Positions 7,606 to 15,094 of a stretch of DNA of 25,540 nucleotides are shown in pieces. The notes under the pieces were generated by a model. It was not told the DNA's origin, made no database searches, and worked only from the letters and a program-made list of their open reading frames with translations. This DNA comes from Candidatus Omnitrophota bacterium. GTDB lineage: Bacteria; Omnitrophota; Gorgyraeia; Velamenicoccales; Velamenicoccaceae. Positions within the stretch are counted from its first letter, which is position 1. Each line of letters begins with the position of its first letter. The position numbers and the translations under genes were made by a program. The stretch covers positions 1 to 25,540 of the forward strand of contig JAQUOM010000011.1 of assembly GCA_028717105.1 (NCBI GenBank). The letters are read 5' to 3'.

Positions 7606-7850
7606 TTTTTCCTCCGGAAAACTACGGCCAGGCCGCCACAGGCCAGGAGGGCTATGCCTCCGTATAAAGAGATTTTTTCCCAATGGAGTTTAACGGCCCC
7701 TTGAGATCTTTCGTAGAGAGAGCTGGATTGTTCGGTGATGATGTAGTTATCGCCGCCAATAGACGTGATTTTATACCGCGGCGTCAGGAAAAAGATGAGA
7801 ACAAGCGCGATAATCCCCAAAAGGATGACCGCGATTTGCTTTTTGTTCAT
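7602..7850 (-). CDS. Small two-helix membrane protein, unknown function
   Basis: The 82-residue product has an N-terminal hydrophobic segment (about residues 6-23), a polar 35-residue loop (SIGGDNYIITEQSSSLYERS and around), a second hydrophobic segment (about 61-77) and a basic tail, FRRKK. It would place the loop outside the membrane. AAGGAGG precedes the ATG at 7850, and a good promoter lies about 60-90 bases upstream. It overlaps the next membrane gene by four bases; the two probably act together, but there is no recognisable family. Confidence 0.7.
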   Translation of the reverse strand: MNKKQIAVILLGIIALVLIFFLTPRYKITSIGGDNYIITEQSSSLYERSQGAVKLHWEKISLYGGIALLACGGLAVVFRRKK

Positions 7851-7910
7851 ACGCCCCCTCCTTCAAATCCGCGTCTATGCGTAGTTCACAAGTTTTCTCT
7901 TCATGTGATA

Positions 7911-7939
7911 AGTCTAACCAAAGTAAGAAGATATGTCAA
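7911..7939 (-). promoter_or_regulatory. Sigma70-type promoter for the small membrane-protein pair
   Basis: On the minus strand, a consensus TTGACA (7934-7939) overlaps the truD stop codon, and TAGACT (7911-7916) follows after 17 bases. Start near 7904 gives a leader of about 54 bases before the ATG at 7850. Confidence 0.55.
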
Positions 7940-9099
7940 GCGGCAAGATGGCCGTGGCGGGCAAAAAGTCTTTTGATCAACATGGTGGCGTAGGCCCCCC
8001 GCGGGAGAGTAAAGACGAGCGTCATTTTGTTTTTGGCTTTTGATGTCTCGTCGTTTTCGAAAGCAAAGGCCAGGTTGAGGGGTTTTACGGCGGCAGGCCG
8101 TTCGACGCTCTTGAAGTAAGCTTGCCTGATTTTTGTCAGATTGAAATGAGAGGTCTTGAGCGTTCGTTCTTCGAAGAGCCGGCGGTATTCCCTGTCGATC
8201 TGCGGATCTTTCAGGTCCATCCGGGCCGATGGGGTCGGGATAGAAGTGTTCTCTATAGCCAGGCTTTCTTCGGCGAAGACATAGTCGCCCGCGAGGCCCG
8301 GATAGAGGATTGTTTGCTGCGTGGCCCGCCGGACCATTCGCCTGAGGATCTCATTCCACAGGAAAGCCTGAAAAGAGGCGAAATGAAAGGCCAGTTCCCG
8401 GGAAGGAATCCTGCGCAAGATGAAAACGAAGTCCTTGGGGTGGCTTGAGAGATGCGAGAAGCACTGTTGTTCCCAGGGCGTTGCCGAGGCGGCCAGGCAT
8501 GCGGCCCAGTCACCCCATTTTTCGAAGAAAAACTGTTTTCGGCAGAGATCTTCCTTGCCGTCTTCGGATCCGGCGTGCGTGAGATAGAATTTCAACGCTC
8601 CGTTAAAGTGTTTTTTGACGATTTTTTCTCCCAGAAATCCCTGGAGGGGATCGAATGGTCCGAATCTCTGGTTATCGAAATAATTCAAAAAGCCGTCCCG
8701 GGAAACAGCCTTGAGCCCTTGGGACGACACGTCTATTTCCTCTTTGTTTAAGTCGCGGACCGTGATGTTGAATGTATTGCCGGCGATCAGGTCGGGTCCC
8801 ATGGGGCGGTCCAGGTATCCTGCGATCTCTGTATGGAGGGCCGTGCGTTGAGGCAGGCGGCAAGCGGTTTTTCCTTTGACGGTAATAAATTGGGTCGCGC
8901 AGGCATGTTTATCTTTCCGGCCGCCGTAGGCGATGTCCCGGAGGGGTTTGCGCAGGACGGCGGCGATTTCTCGGACGGCATCGGAAGTATTGAGCCCGCG
9001 CTTTTTCGCGCGCAGGAGCGTGAAGGGTCCGCGATCCAGCGGCTGGACCGCGAGGATCTCCTCGACGATAAAATCTTCCGGCCGGGCCTTGATCTTCAT
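7936..9099 (-). CDS. truD: tRNA pseudouridine(13) synthase TruD
   Basis: A 387-residue TruD, somewhat longer than the 349 residues of the E. coli enzyme. It converts uridine 13 in the D-arm of tRNA to pseudouridine. Visible family marks are EDFIVEEI at the N-terminus, GGRKDKHA with the catalytic Asp near residue 82, NYFDNQRFG near residue 165, and an inserted TRUD domain in the middle. It lies 110 bases after the radical SAM gene, with no clear Shine-Dalgarno before the ATG at 9099. Its stop codon overlaps the -35 element of the next promoter. Confidence 0.93.
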   Translation of the reverse strand: MKIKARPEDFIVEEILAVQPLDRGPFTLLRAKKRGLNTSDAVREIAAVLRKPLRDIAYGGRKDKHACATQFITVKGKTACRLPQRTALHTEIAGYLDRPMGPDLIAGNTFNITVRDLNKEEIDVSSQGLKAVSRDGFLNYFDNQRFGPFDPLQGFLGEKIVKKHFNGALKFYLTHAGSEDGKEDLCRKQFFFEKWGDWAACLAASATPWEQQCFSHLSSHPKDFVFILRRIPSRELAFHFASFQAFLWNEILRRMVRRATQQTILYPGLAGDYVFAEESLAIENTSIPTPSARMDLKDPQIDREYRRLFEERTLKTSHFNLTKIRQAYFKSVERPAAVKPLNLAFAFENDETSKAKNKMTLVFTLPRGAYATMLIKRLFARHGHLAA

Positions 9100-9209
9100 C
9101 CCGTTAGGCCTTTCGGACGGACGGATCGATTAAAATAATGGTTGTATTCAAGATGGCATATTTTTTGTACAGAAGCGCTCATCGGAGGCTTGGCGGGATT
9201 CATGGAGTT

Positions 9210-10169
9210 TTAGACGTTTCTTTTGATATGTGTGCCGGCAAATCGCTGGAGGCCTCCGGATTCCTGTATCCATCCGTTGTCCAGCCCGAACTTTTTAAGG
9301 TACGCGATGGCTTGTTCGAATTCTTCCAGGCGGAGGTGCCGGTCTAGGGGCGGATGCTGATGCGCCAGATAGGCCGGAAAATACTGGCTCATGAGGCTGA
9401 CGTAAGTTTGCGGCGAGATCTCTTCGGCGATGAACCTGAGGATGGCTTCTGTTCCGCCGGTGTCTTCAGGTAAGACGAGGTGGCGGATGATCAGGCCTTT
9501 GCGGATGATCCCCTCGTTATCGAAGCGGGCCACGCCGACCTGCCGGAACATTTCCTTGACCGCTTCGCGGTTAACTTGGGGATAGTCTGCGGCATTGGAA
9601 TAGGTTCGTGCCGAGTCAGAACGGGCATAGCGCATATCCGCAAGATAGATGTCTGCGATGCCTTCCAGGAGTTCGAGCGTGCTTTTTAGCTCGTACCCCG
9701 AGGAGTTATAGACCAAGGGGATTTTGAGGCCGTCGGCAGCCGCCAGGACGAGCGCCTCGAGGATCTGGGGCATGACGTGGGTCGGCGTGACCAGATTGAT
9801 GTTATGGCATCCCTCTTTCTGGAGGGACAGCATGCAGTCAGCCAGTTCACGGCTGCTCATGGGCCGGCCTTCCTCTTTTTGGCTGAACTGGTAATTCTGG
9901 CAGTAGAGGCAACCGAGATTGCACCGAGAAAAGAAAATGGCCCCCGATCCGCGCTCGCCCGAGATTGGAGGCTCTTCGCCATAATGAGAGAAAAAACTGC
10001 AGACGATCGGGTGGCGGCCGGTGCGGCAATAGCCCATTTCGTTGCGGAGCCTGTTGCATCCGCACCGCCGGGGACAGATCATGCAATTTTCCAGCCGGCG
10101 AAGCGCGTCCGCAGATCTTTGCTCAAGGACGCCTTTTTTATACGCATCGATGTAACTGGGATGCTCCAT
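9210..10169 (-). CDS. Radical SAM protein, PflX-like (pyruvate-formate-lyase-activating-enzyme homologue)
   Basis: The 319-residue protein carries a radical SAM cluster motif CNLGCLYC (C83, C87, C90), preceded by a Cys-rich N-terminus, CMICPRRCGCNR and GYCRTG, as in the uncharacterised PflX group (COG1313). It should bind a 4Fe-4S cluster and cleave S-adenosylmethionine; the substrate is unknown. I chose the ATG at 10169 because family proteins begin near here and the residues further upstream belong to the overlapping DUF4416 gene in another frame. Even so it overlaps that gene by 32 bases, and only a weak AGG-rich site precedes it. No pyruvate formate-lyase gene is nearby. Confidence 0.85.
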   Translation of the reverse strand: MEHPSYIDAYKKGVLEQRSADALRRLENCMICPRRCGCNRLRNEMGYCRTGRHPIVCSFFSHYGEEPPISGERGSGAIFFSRCNLGCLYCQNYQFSQKEEGRPMSSRELADCMLSLQKEGCHNINLVTPTHVMPQILEALVLAAADGLKIPLVYNSSGYELKSTLELLEGIADIYLADMRYARSDSARTYSNAADYPQVNREAVKEMFRQVGVARFDNEGIIRKGLIIRHLVLPEDTGGTEAILRFIAEEISPQTYVSLMSQYFPAYLAHQHPPLDRHLRLEEFEQAIAYLKKFGLDNGWIQESGGLQRFAGTHIKRNV

Positions 10170-10698
10170 AAATTTTTTCAACCTGTGTTTTGTAAATGTT
10201 CCGGGTTTCGTTAAAAAAAGCGATGTGCGACTCTTGCCTGTAATCGGGATATGTCGACTCCAGAGGGCCGAAAGACCCGCGGCAGAAAACAAGAGTGATT
10301 TCTTCGAAAATGCCCTTGTCGATATAAAGACGGTGGCTGTGGTTTTTGGTCGTGGCCAGGACCCATTTGGCGAGACTGATGTAGCCGGGATCGATGTTGA
10401 TGTTTCTTCGTGAAGGCAATGGCGCCAGGCGCCTTTCCAGGCGGTTTGTCGCTATTTTGACGGCGGGTAAGCCGCCGGCACGGATCAACTTTTCAAAACT
10501 TAAAAACACGCGTTGCAGGCCTTCCCCCATCTCGCTTTGATAATAGCGCGTCTGATTGAACGCAAAGATGCGGGACTTTTGATCGATAGGGCCGAAACGC
10601 CGTTCCAGGAATTTTTGCGCGCGCTCAAAAAGTGCAGGGTCGTTTGCGATGAGGCCGATGACGAGTTTGACGGGAAGGGCTTTCTGGGGTATGCCCAT
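10138..10698 (-). CDS. DUF4416 family protein
   Basis: This 186-residue protein matches what I know of DUF4416: an N-terminal LVIGLIANDPALF, the RFGPID segment, YYQSEMGEGL, then NIDPGYISLAKWVLATTKNHSHR and a near-terminal TYPDYR. The conserved Asp, His and Tyr residues suggest an enzyme or nucleotide-binding protein, but the function is not established. It starts three bases after the upstream PilZ stop and overlaps the radical SAM gene, so the three are probably translated from one message. Confidence in the family is good; function is unknown. Confidence 0.85.
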   Translation of the reverse strand: MGIPQKALPVKLVIGLIANDPALFERAQKFLERRFGPIDQKSRIFAFNQTRYYQSEMGEGLQRVFLSFEKLIRAGGLPAVKIATNRLERRLAPLPSRRNINIDPGYISLAKWVLATTKNHSHRLYIDKGIFEEITLVFCRGSFGPLESTYPDYRQESHIAFFNETRNIYKTQVEKIYGASQLHRCV

Positions 10699-10701
10699 GT
10701 G

Positions 10702-11094
10702 CTATAAGGAAATCTTAGGGGTGAGGCTTCCTGCGGCGCGTTCGACGCAATTCTTGACGTAGCGGTCGATGATCTTCATGTCCGCCTTGGATATCTGGTT
10801 GAAATAGATGGCAATATTAAACTTGTTGTTTTCCAGGGGGTGTGCCGATTTTTCAATGCGCACGACCGTGCCTTCGCAGACGATGTGTTTTGAGTCTTTG
10901 AGTTTTTTTGATTTCGGCAGAAGAAGCGTGATCCTGAGTTTCGTCAAGACAGGGATATAACCGTCGATCTCGCAGTAAGCGCCGATACAACTGACATTTT
11001 TTGTCTCGGTCACAAAATCGACGTCTTTGTCCTTGATCTTGATGGCCAGGTTTCTGTCGGCTCTCGTAAAACGTCTTCTATCTTGCGTGGGCAT
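10702..11094 (-). CDS. PilZ-domain protein, probable cyclic-di-GMP receptor
   Basis: The 130-residue product begins MPTQDRRRFTRAD. It shows both parts of the PilZ cyclic-di-GMP-binding signature: RxxxR at residues 7-11 and NxSxxG at 33-38 (NVSCIG). No other domain is visible. The frame is open upstream to 11175, but that extension overlaps the complete zinc-ribbon gene in another frame, so I set the start at 11094, 23 bases after that gene's stop. No strong Shine-Dalgarno is seen. It sits between the zinc ribbon and DUF4416 in the operon. Confidence 0.8.
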   Translation of the reverse strand: MPTQDRRRFTRADRNLAIKIKDKDVDFVTETKNVSCIGAYCEIDGYIPVLTKLRITLLLPKSKKLKDSKHIVCEGTVVRIEKSAHPLENNKFNIAIYFNQISKADMKIIDRYVKNCVERAAGSLTPKISL

Positions 11095-11117
11095 GGCGGT
11101 AATGAAGTGGCGTTGCA

Positions 11118-11270
11118 CTAAGCCTCGGGCGCGGCGGCCTTCTGTTTGGAGGCGATGAAACATTTCATATTGCAATAGAATTTACCGTTTCTGTAATAGC
11201 GTTTGATCCGCTTTAAGGGTTTATTGCATTTTCCGCAGTTGACTTTTTTGGATTCCTTGCTGTCTGCCAC
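11118..11270 (-). CDS. Short zinc-ribbon protein with GTG start
   Basis: A 50-residue frame begins at GTG (11268-11270), with AGGAGG eight bases before it, and stops at TAG (11118-11120). It encodes a basic protein with C12/C15 and C33/C37, that is CX2C-X17-CX3C, able to bind one zinc ion; the middle is rich in Lys, Arg and Tyr (KRIKRYYRNGKFYC) and the tail is Ala-rich. It lies between two PilZ genes in the same operon. It is easily missed because of its size and start codon. Function unknown; an RNA- or protein-binding role is plausible. Confidence 0.8.
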   Translation of the reverse strand: MADSKESKKVNCGKCNKPLKRIKRYYRNGKFYCNMKCFIASKQKAAAPEA

Positions 11271-11311
11271 TAGAAGGTCCTCCTTTTATTTTTTGGCTTT
11301 ACTCCCGTTTC

Positions 11312-11662
11312 TTACCGGGACAGAGCTTCGTTGACGATGATATATTCTTCCAGCCATTTCTTGAAGAGGGGGTTTAATTCCGAAAAGCGGAGCCCTGCCT
11401 GGTATTGGTCGGAAAATGAAATTCTCTGCGACCAGACGATCTTTGCGATCCCCTCGATGATCCTGTTGACTTCAGTAAAGTTCAGCTTTATGAGAAAAGG
11501 ACAGTCGGACGGGAAAAAGGACGGCATATTCATCCTTAGGCCCGTCAAGCTGATATCGCGAGTGACCGTTTTGCCGGGATGTCTTTCGATCCCCAGGTGT
11601 TCATAGGTGACCGGAAGGTTAACGCGGATGCGCCTGGCTTGTCGTTTTTCGGGGAAATCCAT
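11312..11662 (-). CDS. PilZ-domain protein, probable cyclic-di-GMP receptor
   Basis: The 116-residue product is essentially a single PilZ domain. RxxxR is at residues 7-11 (RQARR) and DxSxxG at 36-41 (DISLTG), followed by typical strands ending YQAGLRFSEL. GAGGAAAT lies upstream of the ATG at 11662, and a strong promoter is immediately beyond. It is the first gene of an operon with the zinc ribbon, the second PilZ gene, DUF4416 and the radical SAM gene. The partner it regulates is unknown. Confidence 0.88.
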   Translation of the reverse strand: MDFPEKRQARRIRVNLPVTYEHLGIERHPGKTVTRDISLTGLRMNMPSFFPSDCPFLIKLNFTEVNRIIEGIAKIVWSQRISFSDQYQAGLRFSELNPLFKKWLEEYIIVNEALSR

Positions 11663-11688
11663 AGTTATATTTCCTCAAATTCTCAATA

Positions 11689-11717
11689 AGAATATCACAC
11701 AAGTTTTTCTGTGTCAA
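11689..11717 (-). promoter_or_regulatory. Sigma70-type promoter for the PilZ operon
   Basis: On the minus strand, TTGACA (11712-11717) and TATTCT (11689-11694) are 17 bases apart. A perfect 11-base palindrome, CAAACAGTTTG (11715-11725), overlaps the -35 element and could be an operator. Leader length is about 20 bases. Confidence 0.65.
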
Positions 11718-11824
11718 ACAGTTTGTGTCCGGATCAAAGGACCTTCCGGGCCTTTCGTGGCCGGCAAGGCGCCATGAGAAGGTCGGTTATCCGTTTTTCG
11801 GGCTCCATTGTTCGTGCTTTGCTC

Positions 11825-11852
11825 TTTACAAAGAAAAGCGGCGTGATATAAT
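11825..11852 (+). promoter_or_regulatory. Sigma70-type promoter with extended -10 for the GspB-like gene
   Basis: TTTACA (11825-11830) is 16 bases from a perfect TATAAT (11847-11852), which is preceded by TG and one base. The start near 11859 gives a leader of about 34 bases and rules out any translation start upstream of it. Confidence 0.7.
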
Positions 11853-11892
11853 TGCTTTAATCTTATCCGTAAATCAGAAGAAGGGTGATTCC

Positions 11893-12378
11893 ATGGATCA
11901 GCCGCAGCCGATTACCGGACAAAAAGACCCTGGTGTTCCTCAGCAGACACCGCCGAAGGCGGATGCCAGAATGTTTTTGGCCCGTTTGAAGACAGATAAG
12001 TCTTTGTGGCTTGTCGTCATTGTGGCCGTTTTCGGTTTTTTCCTGGCCGCGGCCTTGTTTGCGTTTTTTTCCGGTGGCAAAAAGACTCCCAAAGTCCCTG
12101 CGGCCCCTCTTCCCCCTCCTGTTGCCGCCCCGGCGGTTCCGGCGCCCGTGGTTGAAGTTTTAAAAACTTCGGTCCCCGCCGAGCCCGCAAGCGCGCTACC
12201 GATCCCATCTTTGTCTCTTTCCGGGATCCTCTATAGCGATAACGAACGCCTGGCATTGATCAATGGCAAAGTGGTGCCGGAAGGCGGGACTGTGGACGGG
12301 GTCAGGGTGGAAAAAATCGGATCAGATGAAGTAGAATTAAGTTTCGAAGGTCAAAAGATCATCCTCAGGTCACGCTAG
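11893..12378 (+). CDS. GspB-like type II secretion / pilus-associated membrane protein
   Basis: This encodes 161 residues: a polar Pro/Gln-rich N-terminus, one hydrophobic segment at about 38-60, a Pro/Ala-rich periplasmic linker, and a C-terminal beta domain (about 108-161) with LSGILYSDNERLALINGKVV and a final VELSFEGQKIILRSR. This layout and the ending match GspB/PilP-type domains that link the inner membrane to secretin systems. The ATG at 11893 is chosen because a strong promoter ends just upstream and AAGGGTGA precedes it. It is one of the two plus-strand genes. No other secretion gene is in the window. Its stop overlaps the end of aroB by nine bases, tail to tail. Confidence 0.75.
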   Translation: MDQPQPITGQKDPGVPQQTPPKADARMFLARLKTDKSLWLVVIVAVFGFFLAAALFAFFSGGKKTPKVPAAPLPPPVAAPAVPAPVVEVLKTSVPAEPASALPIPSLSLSGILYSDNERLALINGKVVPEGGTVDGVRVEKIGSDEVELSFEGQKIILRSR

Positions 12379-13449
12379 CCTGCTTTTTAAAACATCCCGT
12401 ATAACGCCCTCAGGGATATTCTCGACGATCCGGGTCCGTCCGATGCGTTGAAGCAGGACAAACCGGTTCTTCCCCGCTTTGAATTTCTTGTCGTGGGTCA
12501 GCGCTTTGAGACTGGACGCCATGATCCTGGCAGGGATCTTTGTCGGGAGCCCGATATCTTCTAAGAGCGCGATCACATGGCGCGTCGTTCCTTTTTTAAG
12601 TCCCCCCAACCTTTCGGAAAGCTCGCAGGCGCACACCATGCCGATGGCAATGGACGGGCCATGCGGGAGCGCGAAGCCCGATGCGGCCTCGACCGCGTGG
12701 CCGATCGTGTGTCCGAAATTCAGGACGATCCGGATGTCTTTTTTGTCAAATTCATCCCGGCTGACGATCCCGGCTTTGATGGCGGCGCAGCGCTGGACAA
12801 GATGTTCCAGGGCCGCAGGATCCGCTTTCAGGAGGCGGCCGACGTTTTGTTGGATCCACCTGAAGAGGAGCGGGTCGCTGATCAGTCCGTATTTGACGCC
12901 TTCCGAAAGGCCTGAGATGAGTTCTTTTTTGGGCAGGGTCGAAAGCAAACGCGTATCGATGAGGACGAAGCGCGGCGGATAGAAGGCGCCGATAAGATTT
13001 TTACCGAAACGCGTATCGACGGCGGTCTTTCCGCCGATCGACGAATCGATCTGCGCTAAAAGCGATGTGGGGATCTGCAGGTACGGGACCCCTCTTTTAT
13101 AGATGGCCGCCATGAATCCTGTCAGGTCGCCGGCGACCCCCCCTCCCAACGCCGCCAGAAAGATGTCTTTTCCCCTGTCGAAAGGCGTTATTTTTTCTAT
13201 GAGCCGCAGGGCCAGATCGGCGTTTTTGCTTTTTTCCGTATCGGGGATGAGAAGGTAGAGCGTGTCGAAGCCGCGCAAGGCGTTTTCTATCTTTTTTCGC
13301 AAGAGCCGCAGGATGGGGGATGTCGTGACGATGACGGCGCGACGGGGCAGGCCCGCCTTGGCGACAAGGGGCTTGAAATGCTTGAGAATGCCCCGGCCGG
13401 CATGGATGTTGTAGGAGCCGCGGGCCGTTCGGATTTTTATCGTTTTCAT
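12370..13449 (-). CDS. aroB: 3-dehydroquinate synthase AroB
   Basis: The 359-residue enzyme makes 3-dehydroquinate from DAHP in the shikimate pathway, using NAD and a divalent metal. Key motifs are GGGVAGDLTGFMAA (NAD-binding), DSSIGGKTAVD, the metal-binding EGVKYG region and GHTIGHAVE, plus a catalytic Lys region. Length is normal. The start at 13449 overlaps the M50 gene stop as ATGA, so it is likely the last gene of the operon that starts with the SPOR gene. It converges on the GspB-like gene. No other shikimate gene is in the window. Confidence 0.95.
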   Translation of the reverse strand: MKTIKIRTARGSYNIHAGRGILKHFKPLVAKAGLPRRAVIVTTSPILRLLRKKIENALRGFDTLYLLIPDTEKSKNADLALRLIEKITPFDRGKDIFLAALGGGVAGDLTGFMAAIYKRGVPYLQIPTSLLAQIDSSIGGKTAVDTRFGKNLIGAFYPPRFVLIDTRLLSTLPKKELISGLSEGVKYGLISDPLLFRWIQQNVGRLLKADPAALEHLVQRCAAIKAGIVSRDEFDKKDIRIVLNFGHTIGHAVEAASGFALPHGPSIAIGMVCACELSERLGGLKKGTTRHVIALLEDIGLPTKIPARIMASSLKALTHDKKFKAGKNRFVLLQRIGRTRIVENIPEGVIRDVLKSRLA

Positions 13450-14051
13450 ATGAGGCTCAGCATATGGATGATGACGTTGACGACGGGCCAGACGATCATA
13501 TCAAAAAACCCCACATATAATAACGCAAACAGAATGATAAATCCATAGGGTTCTATCATGTAATAGCGTATGGCCAGGGGCGTCGGCAGGAGCCCCATCA
13601 CGACGCGGGAGCCGTCCAAAGGCGGGATAGGGACAAGATTAAATACGGCCAACACGATGTTGATAAGGATAAAGGATGCGGTGATCTGGGCGAATACGGG
13701 GAATGACGCCAGGCCGGTTTTGAGGACAAGCGTCCCCAGAATCGCCAGTAAAAGATTGGCTGCCGGCCCCGCGAGGCCGACAAGGATCATGTCTTTTTTA
13801 GGGTTTTTGAGGCGGGAAAAATTGATGGGGACCGGTTTGGCCCAGCCGAATAAAACGGGTGATTTCAGAACGACCAGGAGGATCGGCAGCAGGAGCGTGC
13901 CCACAGGGTCGATATGGGCCAGCGGGTTGAGGGTCAACCGTCCGCTGTTGGCCGCCGTTGTGTCGCCGCGTTGATAGGCCACAAACGCATGGCTGAATTC
14001 ATGCGCGACGATAGCAAAAAAGAAAAGAACCAGTGAAATCAGGATGCTCAT
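13446..14051 (-). CDS. M50-family site-2-protease-like membrane metalloprotease
   Basis: This 201-residue polytopic membrane protein carries HEFSH (HExxH) at residues 17-21 and the second metal-ligand region NLVPIPPLDGSR near residue 140, both marks of the compact M50 group (YwhC/Rip-like without a PDZ domain). It probably cleaves membrane-embedded substrates. GAGGG precedes the ATG at 14051. It overlaps aroB by four bases and lies 97 bases after the small basic protein. The specific substrate cannot be told. Confidence 0.9.
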   Translation of the reverse strand: MSILISLVLFFFAIVAHEFSHAFVAYQRGDTTAANSGRLTLNPLAHIDPVGTLLLPILLVVLKSPVLFGWAKPVPINFSRLKNPKKDMILVGLAGPAANLLLAILGTLVLKTGLASFPVFAQITASFILINIVLAVFNLVPIPPLDGSRVVMGLLPTPLAIRYYMIEPYGFIILFALLYVGFFDMIVWPVVNVIIHMLSLI

Positions 14052-14148
14052 GGCCCTCAGCGCGTGATGATGGCGCGGCGTCCTTCCTTGGCCGGGCGCA
14101 TCTAATATCCGGCGAGAAAAGAAGTTTGGCTGTTAAAGTCGCAGGGCT

Positions 14149-14418
14149 TCACTTCTTTGCGGAGGTCTTCGCCTTTGCGTCAGGAGCGGCAGTCGGAGGA
14201 GTACCGGCTGCTACGGCACCTTCTTCAGCCGGTTTATCAGCAGCCTTCTCTTTTTTGATCTTGATGCGAACGGCCTTGATCTTCGGCAGGCCAAAAACTT
14301 TACTGTCTTCTTTCCAGAGGCCTTTGCTCATCAAATATTTGATGCGTTCGCTCCTCTTGAGGACAGATTTTGCCTGTTTCCTTTTGGCCGCTGCACCGAG
14401 TGATGGATGGATGGACAT
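14149..14418 (-). CDS. Small basic protein resembling the Chlamydiae/Verrucomicrobia family
   Basis: The 89-residue product begins MSIHPSLGAAAKRKQAKSVL, then KRSERIKYLMSKGLWKE and VFGLPKIKAVRIK. These conserved blocks match what I recall of the 'small basic protein' family (TIGR04137) from Chlamydiae, Verrucomicrobia and relatives, which has been suggested to be ribosome- or rRNA-associated. After residue about 57 it has a low-complexity Ala/Pro/Lys tail that I believe is not conserved. GGAAGGG lies upstream of the ATG. It is the second gene after the SPOR gene, 18 bases away. The family call is from memory, but the pattern is distinctive. Confidence 0.75.
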   Translation of the reverse strand: MSIHPSLGAAAKRKQAKSVLKRSERIKYLMSKGLWKEDSKVFGLPKIKAVRIKIKKEKAADKPAEEGAVAAGTPPTAAPDAKAKTSAKK

Positions 14419-14436
14419 GTGATTTAGACCCTTCCG

Positions 14437-15057
14437 TTAAATTTTCTTGATGAAACAGTCCGAATACGTTTTTTTCAATTCCTTTATTTTTCCCTGGGCT
14501 TCTTCCCTGCTGGCATAATTTCCTGCCAGGACCACCAGATAGCTGCCAGACGGTTTGACGGAGGCCGCGAATCCTTTTCTTGCGAGTGTTTCAGACAAAC
14601 TCTTGGCGGCGCTTTCGCTTTTTAAAGACGCTACCTGGATTGCATATCCCGCCAGCGGCGCCTGCACCTCTTTGGCCGCCTGCGGAGCCGGCGTTGCGGC
14701 GATTTGGATCTTTTGTGTTTCTGCGGCCGTTTTTTCCGTTATCCGGCCTTCCGGCGCTGACGGTTGTGCCGCTGCGGTTTCATGCGTAACAGACGGTGTT
14801 TCTTTGGGGGTAAGTTCGGCTTTCGCCGTGACGAGCTTGCCTTTTTCGACTCCAATGGTGAAACTGGCGACAAGGAGCATCAAAACGCAGATAAAAAGAA
14901 TAATAATGCTTTGCGTCGATAACACGACGTTGACAGAAGAAGAGGATGACGCATTGCTATCTTCTTTGATCCCAGCCAGATAAGAATAATCCGATTTGTC
15001 CTGTTTGGGGAAAACGTCGAATTCGATCTGTTTGCCGCCGGAATTTGCGTTCATCAT
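14437..15057 (-). CDS. SPOR-domain membrane protein
   Basis: This 206-residue bitopic protein has a cytoplasmic N-terminus, one hydrophobic helix at about residues 48-70, an Ala/Thr/Glu-rich linker, and a C-terminal SPOR domain (about 137-206) beginning GYAIQVASLKSE and including FAASVKPSGSYLVVLAG. SPOR domains bind denuded peptidoglycan strands, often at the septum, so a role in cell division or envelope maintenance is likely. No Shine-Dalgarno precedes the ATG at 15057; a strong promoter puts the transcript start within a few bases of it. It leads the operon ending in aroB. Confidence 0.85.
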   Translation of the reverse strand: MMNANSGGKQIEFDVFPKQDKSDYSYLAGIKEDSNASSSSSVNVVLSTQSIIILFICVLMLLVASFTIGVEKGKLVTAKAELTPKETPSVTHETAAAQPSAPEGRITEKTAAETQKIQIAATPAPQAAKEVQAPLAGYAIQVASLKSESAAKSLSETLARKGFAASVKPSGSYLVVLAGNYASREEAQGKIKELKKTYSDCFIKKI

Positions 15058-15066
15058 GTTGGCAGT

Positions 15067-15094
15067 ATTATATTTATTATTGTGTTAAATTCAA
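15067..15094 (-). promoter_or_regulatory. Sigma70-type promoter for the SPOR gene, leaderless configuration
   Basis: On the minus strand, TTGAAT (15089-15094, within the last codons of the HD-GYP gene) is 16 bases from a perfect TATAAT (15067-15072). The start near 15060 is about three bases before the ATG at 15057, and there is no Shine-Dalgarno. Confidence 0.65.

Noticed and set aside
9100..9209. Promoter for truD
   Set aside because: AT-rich elements exist but no -35/-10 pair has acceptable spacing.
11725..11892. N-terminal extension of the GspB-like protein
   Set aside because: A strong promoter at 11825-11852 lies inside it, so translation must start at 11893.
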